The notes beneath the pieces were generated by a model that saw nothing but the letters and a program-made list of their open reading frames with translations, searched no databases and had not been told where the DNA came from. Positions 28,302-38,780 of a stretch of 64,000 nucleotides of DNA are shown piece by piece. A program made the translations under genes and the position numbers. The first letter of the stretch is position 1. Each line of letters opens with the position of its first letter. Origin of the DNA: Nocardia arizonensis (lineage in GTDB: Bacteria; Actinomycetota; Actinomycetes; Mycobacteriales; Mycobacteriaceae); NCBI RefSeq assembly GCF_001310275.1, contig NZ_LGYZ01000050.1, positions 1 to 64,000 of the forward strand. Direction: 5' to 3'.

Positions 28302-30617
28302 TTGCCCGACCGCCTCACCCAGGACCGTGCCGAGCGCGACGGCGCGCCGGAGCGGAACCGCGACCTCGAGATCGAGCAGGAGCAGAGTTACCTCTCGGTT
28401 CTCTACGACCGGCTCGACGGCATGCGCGACTACGCCGAGAAGCGGCTGGCAACCGTGCTGCTCGAATCCGGCGGCACCCCGCAGGCCCGCTCCGAACGCG
28501 AGTCGTTCACCCAGCTCTACACCGAGGAACTCGCCAAATACGACGCCGCCGAACACGGACTCTGTTTCGGCCGCATCGACCTGGACCCGAACGCCGAGGG
28601 CGAGGACTCCTACCGCTACATCGGACGCCTCGGCATCCTGGACGAGAAGGACGATTTCGAACCGCTGCTGCTCGACTGGCGCGCACCGCTGGCCCGGCCG
28701 TTCTACCTGGCCACCACCGCCGCCCCGGACGGCGTGACGCGGCGCAGGCACATCCGCTCGCGCAACCGCAAGGTCACCGCCGTCAACGACGAATACCTCG
28801 ATCTCGACGCCGCCCGGCGGGCAGGCATGGTCGAGGACGACGGCGGCGTCGGCAGTGAGAGCGCCCTGCTCACCGCGCTCAACGCGGCGCGCACCGGTCA
28901 CATGAACGACATCGTGGAGACCATCCAGTGCGAACAGGACGCCATCATCCGCTCCGAGCACAAGAGCGTGCTCGTGGTCCAGGGCGGGCCGGGCACCGGC
29001 AAGACCGCCGTGGCGCTGCACCGGGCGGCCTTCCTGCTTTACACCTACCGACGGCAGTTGGCCAAGAGCGGCGTGCTCATCATCGGCCCCAATGCCACCT
29101 TCCTGGACTACATCGGTCAGGTGCTGCCCTCCCTCGGCGAGACGGGTGTGCTGCTGTCGACCATCGGCGACCTGTATCCGGGGGTCAAGGCGACACGTGC
29201 GGACACCCTGCGGGCGGGCGCGGTCAAGGGCTCGTCGGTCATGGTGGAGGTGCTCAAACAGGCGGTACGCGACCGTCAGGAGGTGCCGTCGCAGCCGATC
29301 GGTCTCACCTTCGACGGCTATCCGGTGCGCTTGGACCGCAAGATCGCCACCCGCGCGCGCGGCCGGGCCCGCTCCTCGCGCCGCCCGCACAATCTGGCCC
29401 GCCCGATCTTCGCGACCTCGATCATCGACGCGCTCACCGATCAGCTCGCCCAGACCATGGGCGCGGATCTGTCCGGTGGTCCGAGTCTGCTCAGCCGCAC
29501 CGATCTCGCGGAGATCCGCGACGAGATGAACAGCGACCCCGAGGTGCAGGCCGCCATCGGGCGGCTGTGGCCGATCCTGTCCCCGCAGGAGGTGCTCGCC
29601 GACCTGTTCGCCGATCCGAAGCGGCTCGACCGGGCCGCGGCCGCCCTCGATCCGGCCGACCGCGCCGAGCTCGTCCGCGACGACGACGGTGAATTCAGCG
29701 CCGCCGACGCGCCGCTGCTCGACGAGCTCGCCGAACTGCTCGGCGTGGACGACACCGAGGAACGCGAGCGCTCCCGCCGCCGCTGGCGCGCCCAGATCGC
29801 CGAGGCGCAGGACGCCCTCGACATCCTGACCGGTTCCGCGCCACAGGATCTCGAGGACGAACTCGATCCCGAGATCCTCATGGCCTACGACCTCATCGAC
29901 GCGAGCAAACTCGCCGAACGTCACGACGCGCGGGCGCGCCAGACCACGGCCGAACGCGCCGCGGGCGACCGCACCTGGACCTACGGTCACGTCATCGTGG
30001 ACGAGGCGCAGGAGTTGTCGGAGATGGCGTGGCGAATGGTCATGCGGCGCATCCCGAATCGCTGGATCACCGTGGTCGGCGACGTGGCACAGACCGGCGA
30101 CCCGGCCGGCGCCTCCTCCTGGCAGTCGATGTTGGAACCCTATGTGGCCCAACGCTGGAAGCTCACCGAGCTGACCGTGAACTACCGCACCCCCGCGGAG
30201 ATCATGGCGGTGGCCGCCGACGTGCTGGCCGATATCGCCCCCGGGGCGAGGGCGCCGCGGTCGGTGCGCGAGACCGGCAATCCGCCGCGCGCGCGGCGGG
30301 TCGAGGCGGCCGAACTCCCCGCGGCGCTGGCGGCCTCGATCGCCGCCGAACGCGGCCCCGGCACAACGGCCGTGATCGCGCCGGTCGATCTCGTGGACGA
30401 ATTGTCGGATCTGGCCGGAGAATCCGTGCGGGTGCTGACCGTGCGGGAGGCCAAGGGCCTGGAATTCGACACCGTGTATCTGGTGGAGCCGCGGCGCATC
30501 ATCGACGAGTCGCCGCGCGGCGGCAACGACCTGTACGTCGCGCTCACCCGGGCCACCCAGCGGCTGAGCGTGCTGCACAGCGAGGATCTGCCGCCGGTGC
30601 TCGGCGCACTGGGCTGA
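28302..30617 (+). CDS. helR: RNA polymerase-recycling motor ATPase HelR/HelD
   Basis: A UvrD-related superfamily 1 ATPase of the actinobacterial HelD/HelR type, which enters stalled RNA polymerase, releases nucleic acid and can displace rifamycins. 771 residues from TTG 28302, which has AAGGAG seven bases upstream. N-terminal coiled-coil DRDLEIEQEQSYLSVLYDRL type arm, Walker A GGPGTGKTAVALHR near 228, Walker B HVIVDEAQELSEM near 565, NYRTPAEI near 627, EAKGLEFDTVYLVEP near 712 and YVALTRATQRL near 745. No clear rifamycin-associated palindrome in the 84-base upstream gap. Confidence 0.88.
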   Translation: MPDRLTQDRAERDGAPERNRDLEIEQEQSYLSVLYDRLDGMRDYAEKRLATVLLESGGTPQARSERESFTQLYTEELAKYDAAEHGLCFGRIDLDPNAEGEDSYRYIGRLGILDEKDDFEPLLLDWRAPLARPFYLATTAAPDGVTRRRHIRSRNRKVTAVNDEYLDLDAARRAGMVEDDGGVGSESALLTALNAARTGHMNDIVETIQCEQDAIIRSEHKSVLVVQGGPGTGKTAVALHRAAFLLYTYRRQLAKSGVLIIGPNATFLDYIGQVLPSLGETGVLLSTIGDLYPGVKATRADTLRAGAVKGSSVMVEVLKQAVRDRQEVPSQPIGLTFDGYPVRLDRKIATRARGRARSSRRPHNLARPIFATSIIDALTDQLAQTMGADLSGGPSLLSRTDLAEIRDEMNSDPEVQAAIGRLWPILSPQEVLADLFADPKRLDRAAAALDPADRAELVRDDDGEFSAADAPLLDELAELLGVDDTEERERSRRRWRAQIAEAQDALDILTGSAPQDLEDELDPEILMAYDLIDASKLAERHDARARQTTAERAAGDRTWTYGHVIVDEAQELSEMAWRMVMRRIPNRWITVVGDVAQTGDPAGASSWQSMLEPYVAQRWKLTELTVNYRTPAEIMAVAADVLADIAPGARAPRSVRETGNPPRARRVEAAELPAALAASIAAERGPGTTAVIAPVDLVDELSDLAGESVRVLTVREAKGLEFDTVYLVEPRRIIDESPRGGNDLYVALTRATQRLSVLHSEDLPPVLGALG

Positions 30618-30627
30618 ACCCGGATGC

Positions 30628-30669
30628 GCGTACGCCCCGTCGCACCGGGTGGGGCGACGGGGCGTACGC
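30628..30669. terminator. Strong bidirectional terminator after helR
   Basis: A perfect 16-base stem (30628-30643 with 30654-30669) with a ten-base loop lies between the stops of the convergent helR and universal stress protein genes. Neither side has a U-run, but the stem is very stable. Confidence 0.85.
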
Positions 30670-30678
30670 GGGATCGGG

Positions 30679-31131
30679 CTAGCGGACGGTGTGCACGATC
30701 AGCACGTCCGAACTCGACTTACGGGCCACGTCCGAGGGCACCGAGCCGAGCAGCCGCCCGGTCAGGGTGTTGAGGCCGCGGTTACCGACGACGAGCAGAT
30801 CGGCCTGCAAGTCCTTGACCAGGCCGAGCAGCGAGTCGACGGGTTCGCCGACCACGGCGCGCTCGACGATCTCCGTGGCGCCCGCCGCGATCGCGCGGTC
30901 ACGGGCGATCCGCAGGATCTCGTTGGTGGGAGCGGAACCGCGGACCTGATACGCCTCGTCCTTCAGCACGTCCGCGGCGGCGGCCACGTCGCGGTCGTCG
31001 GTCGGGTAGTAGGCACAGGCCAGGACGAGGGTCGCGCCCGCGGCGCCTGCCAGCGCCGCGGCCTTGTCGACGGCGACGTATGACGAGTCCGAGCCATCGG
31101 TACCGACGACAATGGTCCGGTAGGCGGTCAT
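30679..31131 (-). CDS. Universal stress protein (Rv1636-like position)
   Basis: A 150-residue single-domain UspA protein. TIVVGTDGSDSSYVAVDKAA at the start and the nucleotide-binding loop GNRGLNTLTGRLLGSVPSDV at the end match the ATP-binding (G-x2-G-x9-GS) subclass. I use the ATG at 31131, behind GGAGG, rather than the upstream 31143. Its position between uvrB and uvrA matches that of Rv1636 in M. tuberculosis. Stress or hypoxia induction is typical of the family but not shown. Confidence 0.92.
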   Translation of the reverse strand: MTAYRTIVVGTDGSDSSYVAVDKAAALAGAAGATLVLACAYYPTDDRDVAAAADVLKDEAYQVRGSAPTNEILRIARDRAIAAGATEIVERAVVGEPVDSLLGLVKDLQADLLVVGNRGLNTLTGRLLGSVPSDVARKSSSDVLIVHTVR

Positions 31132-31357
31132 GTGATCCTCCAACTATGCGGGTCGGGTGCCTTGGCGCCAGTGGGCCCGACGTCGGGGCACCGGTGCGGC
31201 GACTGCGCTCGACCATAGCGGCAAATGGTCCGAATATTTCAGAAATCGCAACACACATCACACCGCTGGTGTCGCGGGGTTTCGGCCGCCGCCGGTTAGC
31301 GCGGAATCCTCGACCCGACAGCGACCAGGGACGACCCGAATCGCCTACCCCCGTTTA

Positions 31358-31371
31358 TGTGATCCGTCACA
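31358..31371. promoter_or_regulatory. Perfect palindrome upstream of the universal stress protein gene
   Basis: TGTGATCCGTCACA is an exact 14-base inverted repeat, centred in the 298-base gap between the AraC-type gene and the USP gene. It resembles a CRP/FNR-type half-site pair but with four rather than six central bases. Otherwise I see nothing else in this gap. Confidence 0.35.
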
Positions 31372-31429
31372 ACCGACGCGAACCCGATTGCGCGCCTGGG
31401 AGATTCATCACAGATCCGTCCGATTGGCA

Positions 31430-32290
31430 CTATCGGCCCGCGGGAAAGGCTTTCGAGGTGACCTCGTCGCGCGATCGTATCGAATTCTTGGCGTATTCCA
31501 ACGGCGCCATTCCGACCTCGGCGGTGAACTCGCGGGAGAAATGCGCCTGATCGAAGTAGCCGAGATCGGCGGCGAGCGCGGCCAGATCCTCGGTGCGTCC
31601 GCGCGCGAGCAGATCCGCGCCGTCCTGCAACCGGTAGCGCCGCAGCACCCACTTCGGACTCGCGCCGACATAGCGCCGGAACATCCGTTGCAGCGTGCGC
31701 GCGGTGACATCGAAACGCTCGGTGACCTGATCGACCCGGGTCAACTCCGTATCCCGCTCCATCGCCGAAACGATCCGCAATACCAGCGGATACGTCGGGT
31801 CCGCCTGCGGCGGGCGACTGCCGAAGAATTCCTCGGCAATCGCGCGGCGTTCGGCATCCGACGATGCCTCCAGCACTCGCTCGGTGAGCCCCGCGGCTTC
31901 CGGGAGCACCTCGGTCAAGGCGATCGCGGTATCGCGGAAGGCGCCGACGTCCAATCCGGTATAGGCGCCGAAGCCGCCCGCGCGGAATCGAATACCGAAT
32001 GTCTCCCCGATCCCGGAGAGTTCGCGAACGTATTTCGTCGTCGGGACGCCGTTCACGAATCCGCCGGATCTGGTGCCGGTGCGTTCGAAAGTGATGTTCA
32101 CGCACGGAAAGGACAGCACCTCGGCGAAATAGGGCCCCCGGTCGCGCAGATCCCAGCGCACCGACCAATACCATTCGACGAATCGCGCCACCGACGGCCC
32201 GGCGGGCATGCGGGTCAGCGACCGGTGCTTGGCCTGCTCGTCCGGGTGCAGAATGCCCTTCACATCGCCCGGGCCGGGAACCTCAGCCAC
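31430..32290 (-). CDS. AraC-family transcriptional regulator
   Basis: A 286-residue activator-type regulator. Its N-terminal domain has the DUF6597-like pattern (SLTRMPAGPSVARFVEWYWS, PCVNITFE), and its C-terminal double HTH has VTARTLQRMFRRYVGASPKW and AADLGYFDQAHFSREFTAEV. It starts at GTG 32290 (no ATG nearby) and is divergent from the VOC gene 52 bases away, which it is likely to control. Effector unknown. Confidence 0.9.
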   Translation of the reverse strand: MAEVPGPGDVKGILHPDEQAKHRSLTRMPAGPSVARFVEWYWSVRWDLRDRGPYFAEVLSFPCVNITFERTGTRSGGFVNGVPTTKYVRELSGIGETFGIRFRAGGFGAYTGLDVGAFRDTAIALTEVLPEAAGLTERVLEASSDAERRAIAEEFFGSRPPQADPTYPLVLRIVSAMERDTELTRVDQVTERFDVTARTLQRMFRRYVGASPKWVLRRYRLQDGADLLARGRTEDLAALAADLGYFDQAHFSREFTAEVGMAPLEYAKNSIRSRDEVTSKAFPAGR

Positions 32291-32342
32291 GGTGTCGCAT
32301 TCTTACAAGACCGGGCCTGCGCCGTCGACGAGGCTTGTTGCC

Positions 32343-32825
32343 ATGAGCGAGACAACCACTTCCACCGTGCGACCCATCCCCGACGGCTACCACTCGATCA
32401 CCTGCTTTCTCGCCGTGCCCGACGGGAACAAGGCGATCGACTTCTACGGCGCGGTCTTCGGCGCCGAGGTCGTCAGCCGCAACGATCTGCCCGACGGGCA
32501 GCCCGCGCACGCCGAACTCCGCATCGGCGATTCCACCCTGCAACTGGGTATGCCGATTCCCGACAACGGTGTACTCGCGCCAACCGGCGAGTGGGTGCAC
32601 ACCTCGATCGTGCACTACTGCCCCGATGTGGATGCCGTCGTGCGCCGCGCGGTCGAACACGGCGCGCGCAGCGCCGAGGAGCCGCAGACCTTCGTCACCG
32701 GCGACCGCTACGGCGTGGTCATCGATCCCTTCGGCCACCGTTGGGCGGTGTTGACCCGGGTCGAGGACGTCTCCCACGAGGAGGCACAGCGCCGAGTCGA
32801 CCAGTGGATGGCGACGCGGGGCTGA
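32343..32825 (+). CDS. PhnB-like VOC protein
   Basis: A 160-residue glyoxalase/VOC protein of the PhnB group (YHSITCFLAVPDGNKAIDFY, then DRYGVVIDPFGHRWAVLTRV). Usually dimeric; no metal-binding His set is obvious beyond FGH. Divergent from the AraC-type regulator; the 52-base gap holds ACAAG and CTTGT half-sites that could be an operator. The substrate is unknown. Confidence 0.86.
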   Translation: MSETTTSTVRPIPDGYHSITCFLAVPDGNKAIDFYGAVFGAEVVSRNDLPDGQPAHAELRIGDSTLQLGMPIPDNGVLAPTGEWVHTSIVHYCPDVDAVVRRAVEHGARSAEEPQTFVTGDRYGVVIDPFGHRWAVLTRVEDVSHEEAQRRVDQWMATRG

Positions 32826-32872
32826 TCGACCCGAGGCCGATCGACCCCCGGCGATGATGGACCGGCCGTCGC

Positions 32873-35062
<2,190 letters not shown>

Positions 35063-35276
35063 GGACCCCAGCGTAGGCCCGACCACCGACAGATTTCCGC
35101 GCGAGCGATACGCCCGCCGCGAACCCGGAAACGACGAGGTCGCCTACCACGGTCGGTCCCGAGGCGGCACTCGGGTAGGGTCCGCCAGGGTTGTGATATT
35201 CGTAACGCTCGAAGACATTCGCCATAGGTTCGCCATGCCCGAAGAGAACGTGTTGGTTCGACGACGGAGGGGCTCG

Positions 35277-36581
35277 ATGAAACCGCAGTACGTGTACCGG
35301 TGGGTCAACAACCACGGGGTGATCCGCCTGTTCACGAAGGTGCTGGTGCGCCGGGGCGATCTGTTCGCCCGACTGAACGGCAGCGCGGAGGGCATCGAGA
35401 ATCCCTACGCCCTCATCGAGGAGATGCGCGGACAGGGCGGGCTGCACCGGACGCTGCCGGTGTGGACCACCTTCGATCACGAGATGGTCCGGGATATACT
35501 GCGCGACAACCGTTTCGGGGTCGGGGTGCCGACCGTGCTCGGTAAGCCGCGGCCGCTGCGGCGCGTTCTCGATCGCAGGCCGATTCCGCCGAACCCGGTG
35601 GATCCGCCCTCCATGCTGGTGATCGACCAGCCCGAGCACACCCGGTTGCGCAAACCGGTCACCGCGGCCTTCACCCCCCGCGCCATCGCGCGGCTGAGCG
35701 AGAGGATCGAGACGGTCACCGAGGAATTGCTCACGGCGCTGCCCGAAGACGGCCCCACCGATCTGGTCGCGCGGTACGCGGCCCAGGTGCCCATCGCCAT
35801 CATCTCCGAGATGCTCGGGTTCCCGGACGCCGACCGTGAGATGTTCCTGCGCTGGGGCGACGACATCAGTCCATTGCTCGACCTCGGCATTCCCTGGCGG
35901 ACTCACCAGCGGGCGATGGAATCCTCCGAGCGGGTGCACCGCTATCTCGCCGAGCACGTCGAGCGCCTGCGCGCCGAACCCGGCGACGACATACTCAGCA
36001 GCCTGGTCACCGCAGGCGAGTTGTCCTCCGACGAACTGTGCGCCTCGGCGACGCTGCTGATGGCCGCGGGCTTCGAGACCACGGTCAACCTCATCGGCAA
36101 GGGCATCGCCTGGTTGCTGCGCCACCCCGACCAGTTGGACCGACTGCGCGCCGAACCGGACCTGTGGCCCAACGCGGTGGAGGAGATCCTGCGCATCGAT
36201 CCGCCGGTCCAGAGCACCGTGCGGACCACCCGCACGGCACTCGAGGTGGGCGGCGTCCGGTTGCGCAAGGGATCGACCGTGGTGCTGTCGCTGGCGGGCG
36301 CCAACCGCGATCCCGCCGTGTTCGCCGATCCGGCCCGTTTCGACATCACCCGGGACAACGCCAAGAACCACCTCTCCTTCAGCAGCGGTATCCACGTGTG
36401 CCTCGGCGGTGGCCTGGCCCGCACGGAAGCGGCGCATGCCCTGCGGGCGCTGTTCGAGGCGTTCCCGGATCTGCGGCTGACCGAGCCGCCCGTCCGGCGT
36501 CCGCTCTACACCCTGCACGGTTACGAGCGACTCCCCGCGCACACCGGTCCGCGCGTACGCGGTCACCAGCCCATCGGCTGA
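35277..36581 (+). CDS. Cytochrome P450
   Basis: A 434-residue soluble bacterial P450. I-helix oxygen-activation motif MAAGFETTVNL, K-helix EEILR (ExxR), and haem-binding FSSGIHVCLGGGLAR with the axial Cys. I use the ATG at 35277, which follows GGAGGGG; the frame is open back to 35061 through a region shared with the uvrB leader, and an ATG at 35235 is a weaker alternative. No redox partner gene is adjacent. Substrate unknown; it transcribes divergently from uvrB. Confidence 0.9.
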   Translation: MKPQYVYRWVNNHGVIRLFTKVLVRRGDLFARLNGSAEGIENPYALIEEMRGQGGLHRTLPVWTTFDHEMVRDILRDNRFGVGVPTVLGKPRPLRRVLDRRPIPPNPVDPPSMLVIDQPEHTRLRKPVTAAFTPRAIARLSERIETVTEELLTALPEDGPTDLVARYAAQVPIAIISEMLGFPDADREMFLRWGDDISPLLDLGIPWRTHQRAMESSERVHRYLAEHVERLRAEPGDDILSSLVTAGELSSDELCASATLLMAAGFETTVNLIGKGIAWLLRHPDQLDRLRAEPDLWPNAVEEILRIDPPVQSTVRTTRTALEVGGVRLRKGSTVVLSLAGANRDPAVFADPARFDITRDNAKNHLSFSSGIHVCLGGGLARTEAAHALRALFEAFPDLRLTEPPVRRPLYTLHGYERLPAHTGPRVRGHQPIG

Positions 36582-36704
36582 ACTCCCCGGGGCCGCGCGC
36601 CCGCGACCCCGCCGACCGCGGCCGTCCGTGCGCTCGATCGGACGAATCGACTTCGAGCACGGTCGATTCGCGGTGGCGATCCGTGCCCGCCCGATACGGC
36701 GGTG

Positions 36705-36722
36705 CGAGTAGTCGGCTACTCG
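36705..36722. repeat. Copy 1 of a duplicated palindrome upstream of the subtilase operon
   Basis: CGAGTAG-TCGG-CTACTCG is a perfect seven-base inverted repeat with a four-base centre. The core 16 bases recur 160 bases downstream with two centre changes. The 367-base region 36582-36948 has no gene and holds these two sites. Confidence 0.75.
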
Positions 36723-36864
36723 GTACGTACTCCACGACTCCGATGCCCGCGGGTGATCGGTGGGCGTACGCGGCGGCGGGATCGTTGCCGCGCGCGGCGG
36801 GCCACGCCGTGGCCGTGGCCACGGCCGTGGTTCCCGCTCGGGCGCGCCGATCCCCGCGGCGGCG

Positions 36865-36880
36865 GAGTAGTTCGCTACTC
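36865..36880. repeat. Copy 2 of the duplicated palindrome
   Basis: GAGTAG-TTCG-CTACTC, six-base arms identical to copy 1. Located 69 bases before the subtilase start. Could be an operator for an unseen regulator or form a UUCG-capped RNA hairpin. Confidence 0.75.
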
Positions 36881-36948
36881 GTGTGCCCGACCGCTCCGCT
36901 GTTCGATAATCGCCCCATGCGAACAGTCGGTATCGGGTCCGGTGCGTC

Positions 36949-38751
36949 GTGATCGATGACACGGTGTGGACCGATCGGGTGGTCTGCGTCCTGGGGGAAC
37001 TGTCCTCGCTGTACGTCAAGATCACCGAACAGGCCGTACTCAGGGTGGTCGCCGCGCGCTACGCCGCGCGCTTCGAGCCGGACGCGCGGCTCTACTACGC
37101 GGACGAACCGCGCTGGCACCATCGGGTCCGCGAAGCGCTCGACGCGCTCACCGCCGCGGGACTCGTCGACGGCATGCGCCTGACCGAGGAGGGGCGGCGG
37201 CGCAGCGCGGCCGCCTGCGAACGGTCCCGTCGGGCGCCCGAGCGCGCGGCAGCGGGGCCGCCCGCGGCGGGCCCCGGCGCCGACCTGCTCGTCGCAGGCG
37301 TGCTTACCCCGCCGCTGCGGGACAGATTCGCCCGCAGCGACAGCGAAACCCGTGCGCGACAGCAGATCCCGATCATGATCGAATTGAACCTGCGCTTCCG
37401 CACCGGACCGCGCGGTGCGATGGCGCGGGTCGCCGAACTGTGGCGCTTCCTCGACGCGGACAGCCCACCGCGGCCGCTGTCGGACGAATACGCGGTCGGC
37501 GATCTGACCGCGAACCAGATCGAGGGACTGATCTCCGCCGATTCCGTCAGCAGCGACTGGAACGACCGCGCCGTCTACCGCATCTGGCCCGACTTCGAGG
37601 TCAAGCCGCAGATCGACAGTTCCTCGGCCACCATCAAGGCCACCGCCGCGCGACGCTCGTTCAACAGCTTCGGCGACGGAATCGTCTGGGCCGTAATCGA
37701 TTCCGGCATACAGGGCGCCCACCCGCATTTCGCGGGCCATCACACGCTCGACGATCCGAGCGTGGCCGACCTGCACCGCGATTTCACCGGCCACGGCAAC
37801 CCACTCGTGGACGAGAGCGGCCACGGCACCCACGTCGCGGGCATCATCGCGGGCGGCCTCGACCTCTGGGGCGGACCGGCGGATCGGGTGCTGGTCACCG
37901 AACAGCGATTCAATGTCGGCGAACCCGGCATGCCGATCGTCAAACCCCGACCGGTGCACGATCCCGCCGAACTCGCGGGCGTCGCACCGCACGCCAAACT
38001 CGTCAGCCTCAAGGTCCTCGGCGGCGGCGGCGATCTCGTCGCCCGGACCACCCGGGTCATCGAAGCGATGGCCTACGTGCGCCAACTCAATACGGCGACC
38101 AGCAAATTGGCGCGTGTCCACGGGGTCAATCTGAGTCTCGGCTACGAATTCGATCCCGAATGGTTCGCCTGCGGACACAGCCCGCTGTGCCTCGAGGTGG
38201 ACAAACTCGTCCGTTCCGGTGTCGTTGTGGTGGTCGCCTCCGGCAATTCCGCGTATGTGACCCTCGATACGGTCATGTCGGAGGTCAAGAAGTCCAGCAC
38301 CGCCATGACCATCAACGATCCCGGCAATGCCGAACGCGCGATCACCGTGGGGTCGACGCACAAGGACGCGCCGCACACCTACGGCATCTCCTATTTCTCC
38401 TCGCGCGGTCCTACCGCGGACGGGCGCGCCAAACCGGATCTGGTCGCCCCCGGCGAGCGGATCGCCTCGGCCGCGGCGGGCGCCATGCTACTGCCGGTGA
38501 CCCGCACCCTGGAACGCGACGGCCGCAGCGCCGAGGGGATGGCGGTCTATGTCGAGGACAGCGGCACCAGCATGGCCGCGCCGCACGTCTCCGGCGCGGT
38601 CGCCGCCTTCCTGTCGGTGCAGCGCGAATTCATCGGCGAGCCCGAGGCCGTCAAACGCATCTTCATCGATTCGGCCACCTCGCTCGGACGCGACCGCGCC
38701 TTCCAGGGCGGCGGGTTGCTCGACCTGATGCGTGCCCTGCAATCGGTGTGA
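36949..38751 (+). CDS. Subtilisin-like (S8) serine protease with unusual N-terminal extension
   Basis: A 600-residue protease. The catalytic triad is complete: Asp in VWAVIDSGIQGAHP, His in ESGHGTHVAGI and Ser in DSGTSMAAPHVSG, with oxyanion Asn in VASGNSAYV. There is no signal peptide or anchor, so it looks intracellular. Residues 1-95 form a helical, winged-helix-like module (RVREALDALTAAGLVDGMRL), followed by an Ala/Pro linker. Residues about 135-220 resemble an I9-like prodomain (IPIMIELN, YRIWPDFEV). GTG 36949 is the likely start. A large alpha/beta hydrolase gene follows 29 bases later, so they are an operon. Substrate and role unknown. Confidence 0.9.
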   Translation: MIDDTVWTDRVVCVLGELSSLYVKITEQAVLRVVAARYAARFEPDARLYYADEPRWHHRVREALDALTAAGLVDGMRLTEEGRRRSAAACERSRRAPERAAAGPPAAGPGADLLVAGVLTPPLRDRFARSDSETRARQQIPIMIELNLRFRTGPRGAMARVAELWRFLDADSPPRPLSDEYAVGDLTANQIEGLISADSVSSDWNDRAVYRIWPDFEVKPQIDSSSATIKATAARRSFNSFGDGIVWAVIDSGIQGAHPHFAGHHTLDDPSVADLHRDFTGHGNPLVDESGHGTHVAGIIAGGLDLWGGPADRVLVTEQRFNVGEPGMPIVKPRPVHDPAELAGVAPHAKLVSLKVLGGGGDLVARTTRVIEAMAYVRQLNTATSKLARVHGVNLSLGYEFDPEWFACGHSPLCLEVDKLVRSGVVVVVASGNSAYVTLDTVMSEVKKSSTAMTINDPGNAERAITVGSTHKDAPHTYGISYFSSRGPTADGRAKPDLVAPGERIASAAAGAMLLPVTRTLERDGRSAEGMAVYVEDSGTSMAAPHVSGAVAAFLSVQREFIGEPEAVKRIFIDSATSLGRDRAFQGGGLLDLMRALQSV

Positions 38752-38780
38752 AGGACCGAAATCCCCGAAGGACAACGGAT

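Noticed and set aside
28179..30578. 799-codon minus-strand frame
   Set aside because: Exact antisense of helR; no motif.
36966..38780. Plus-strand frame upstream of and continuous with the hydrolase gene
   Set aside because: A +2 shadow of the subtilase gene; the hydrolase begins at ATG 38781.
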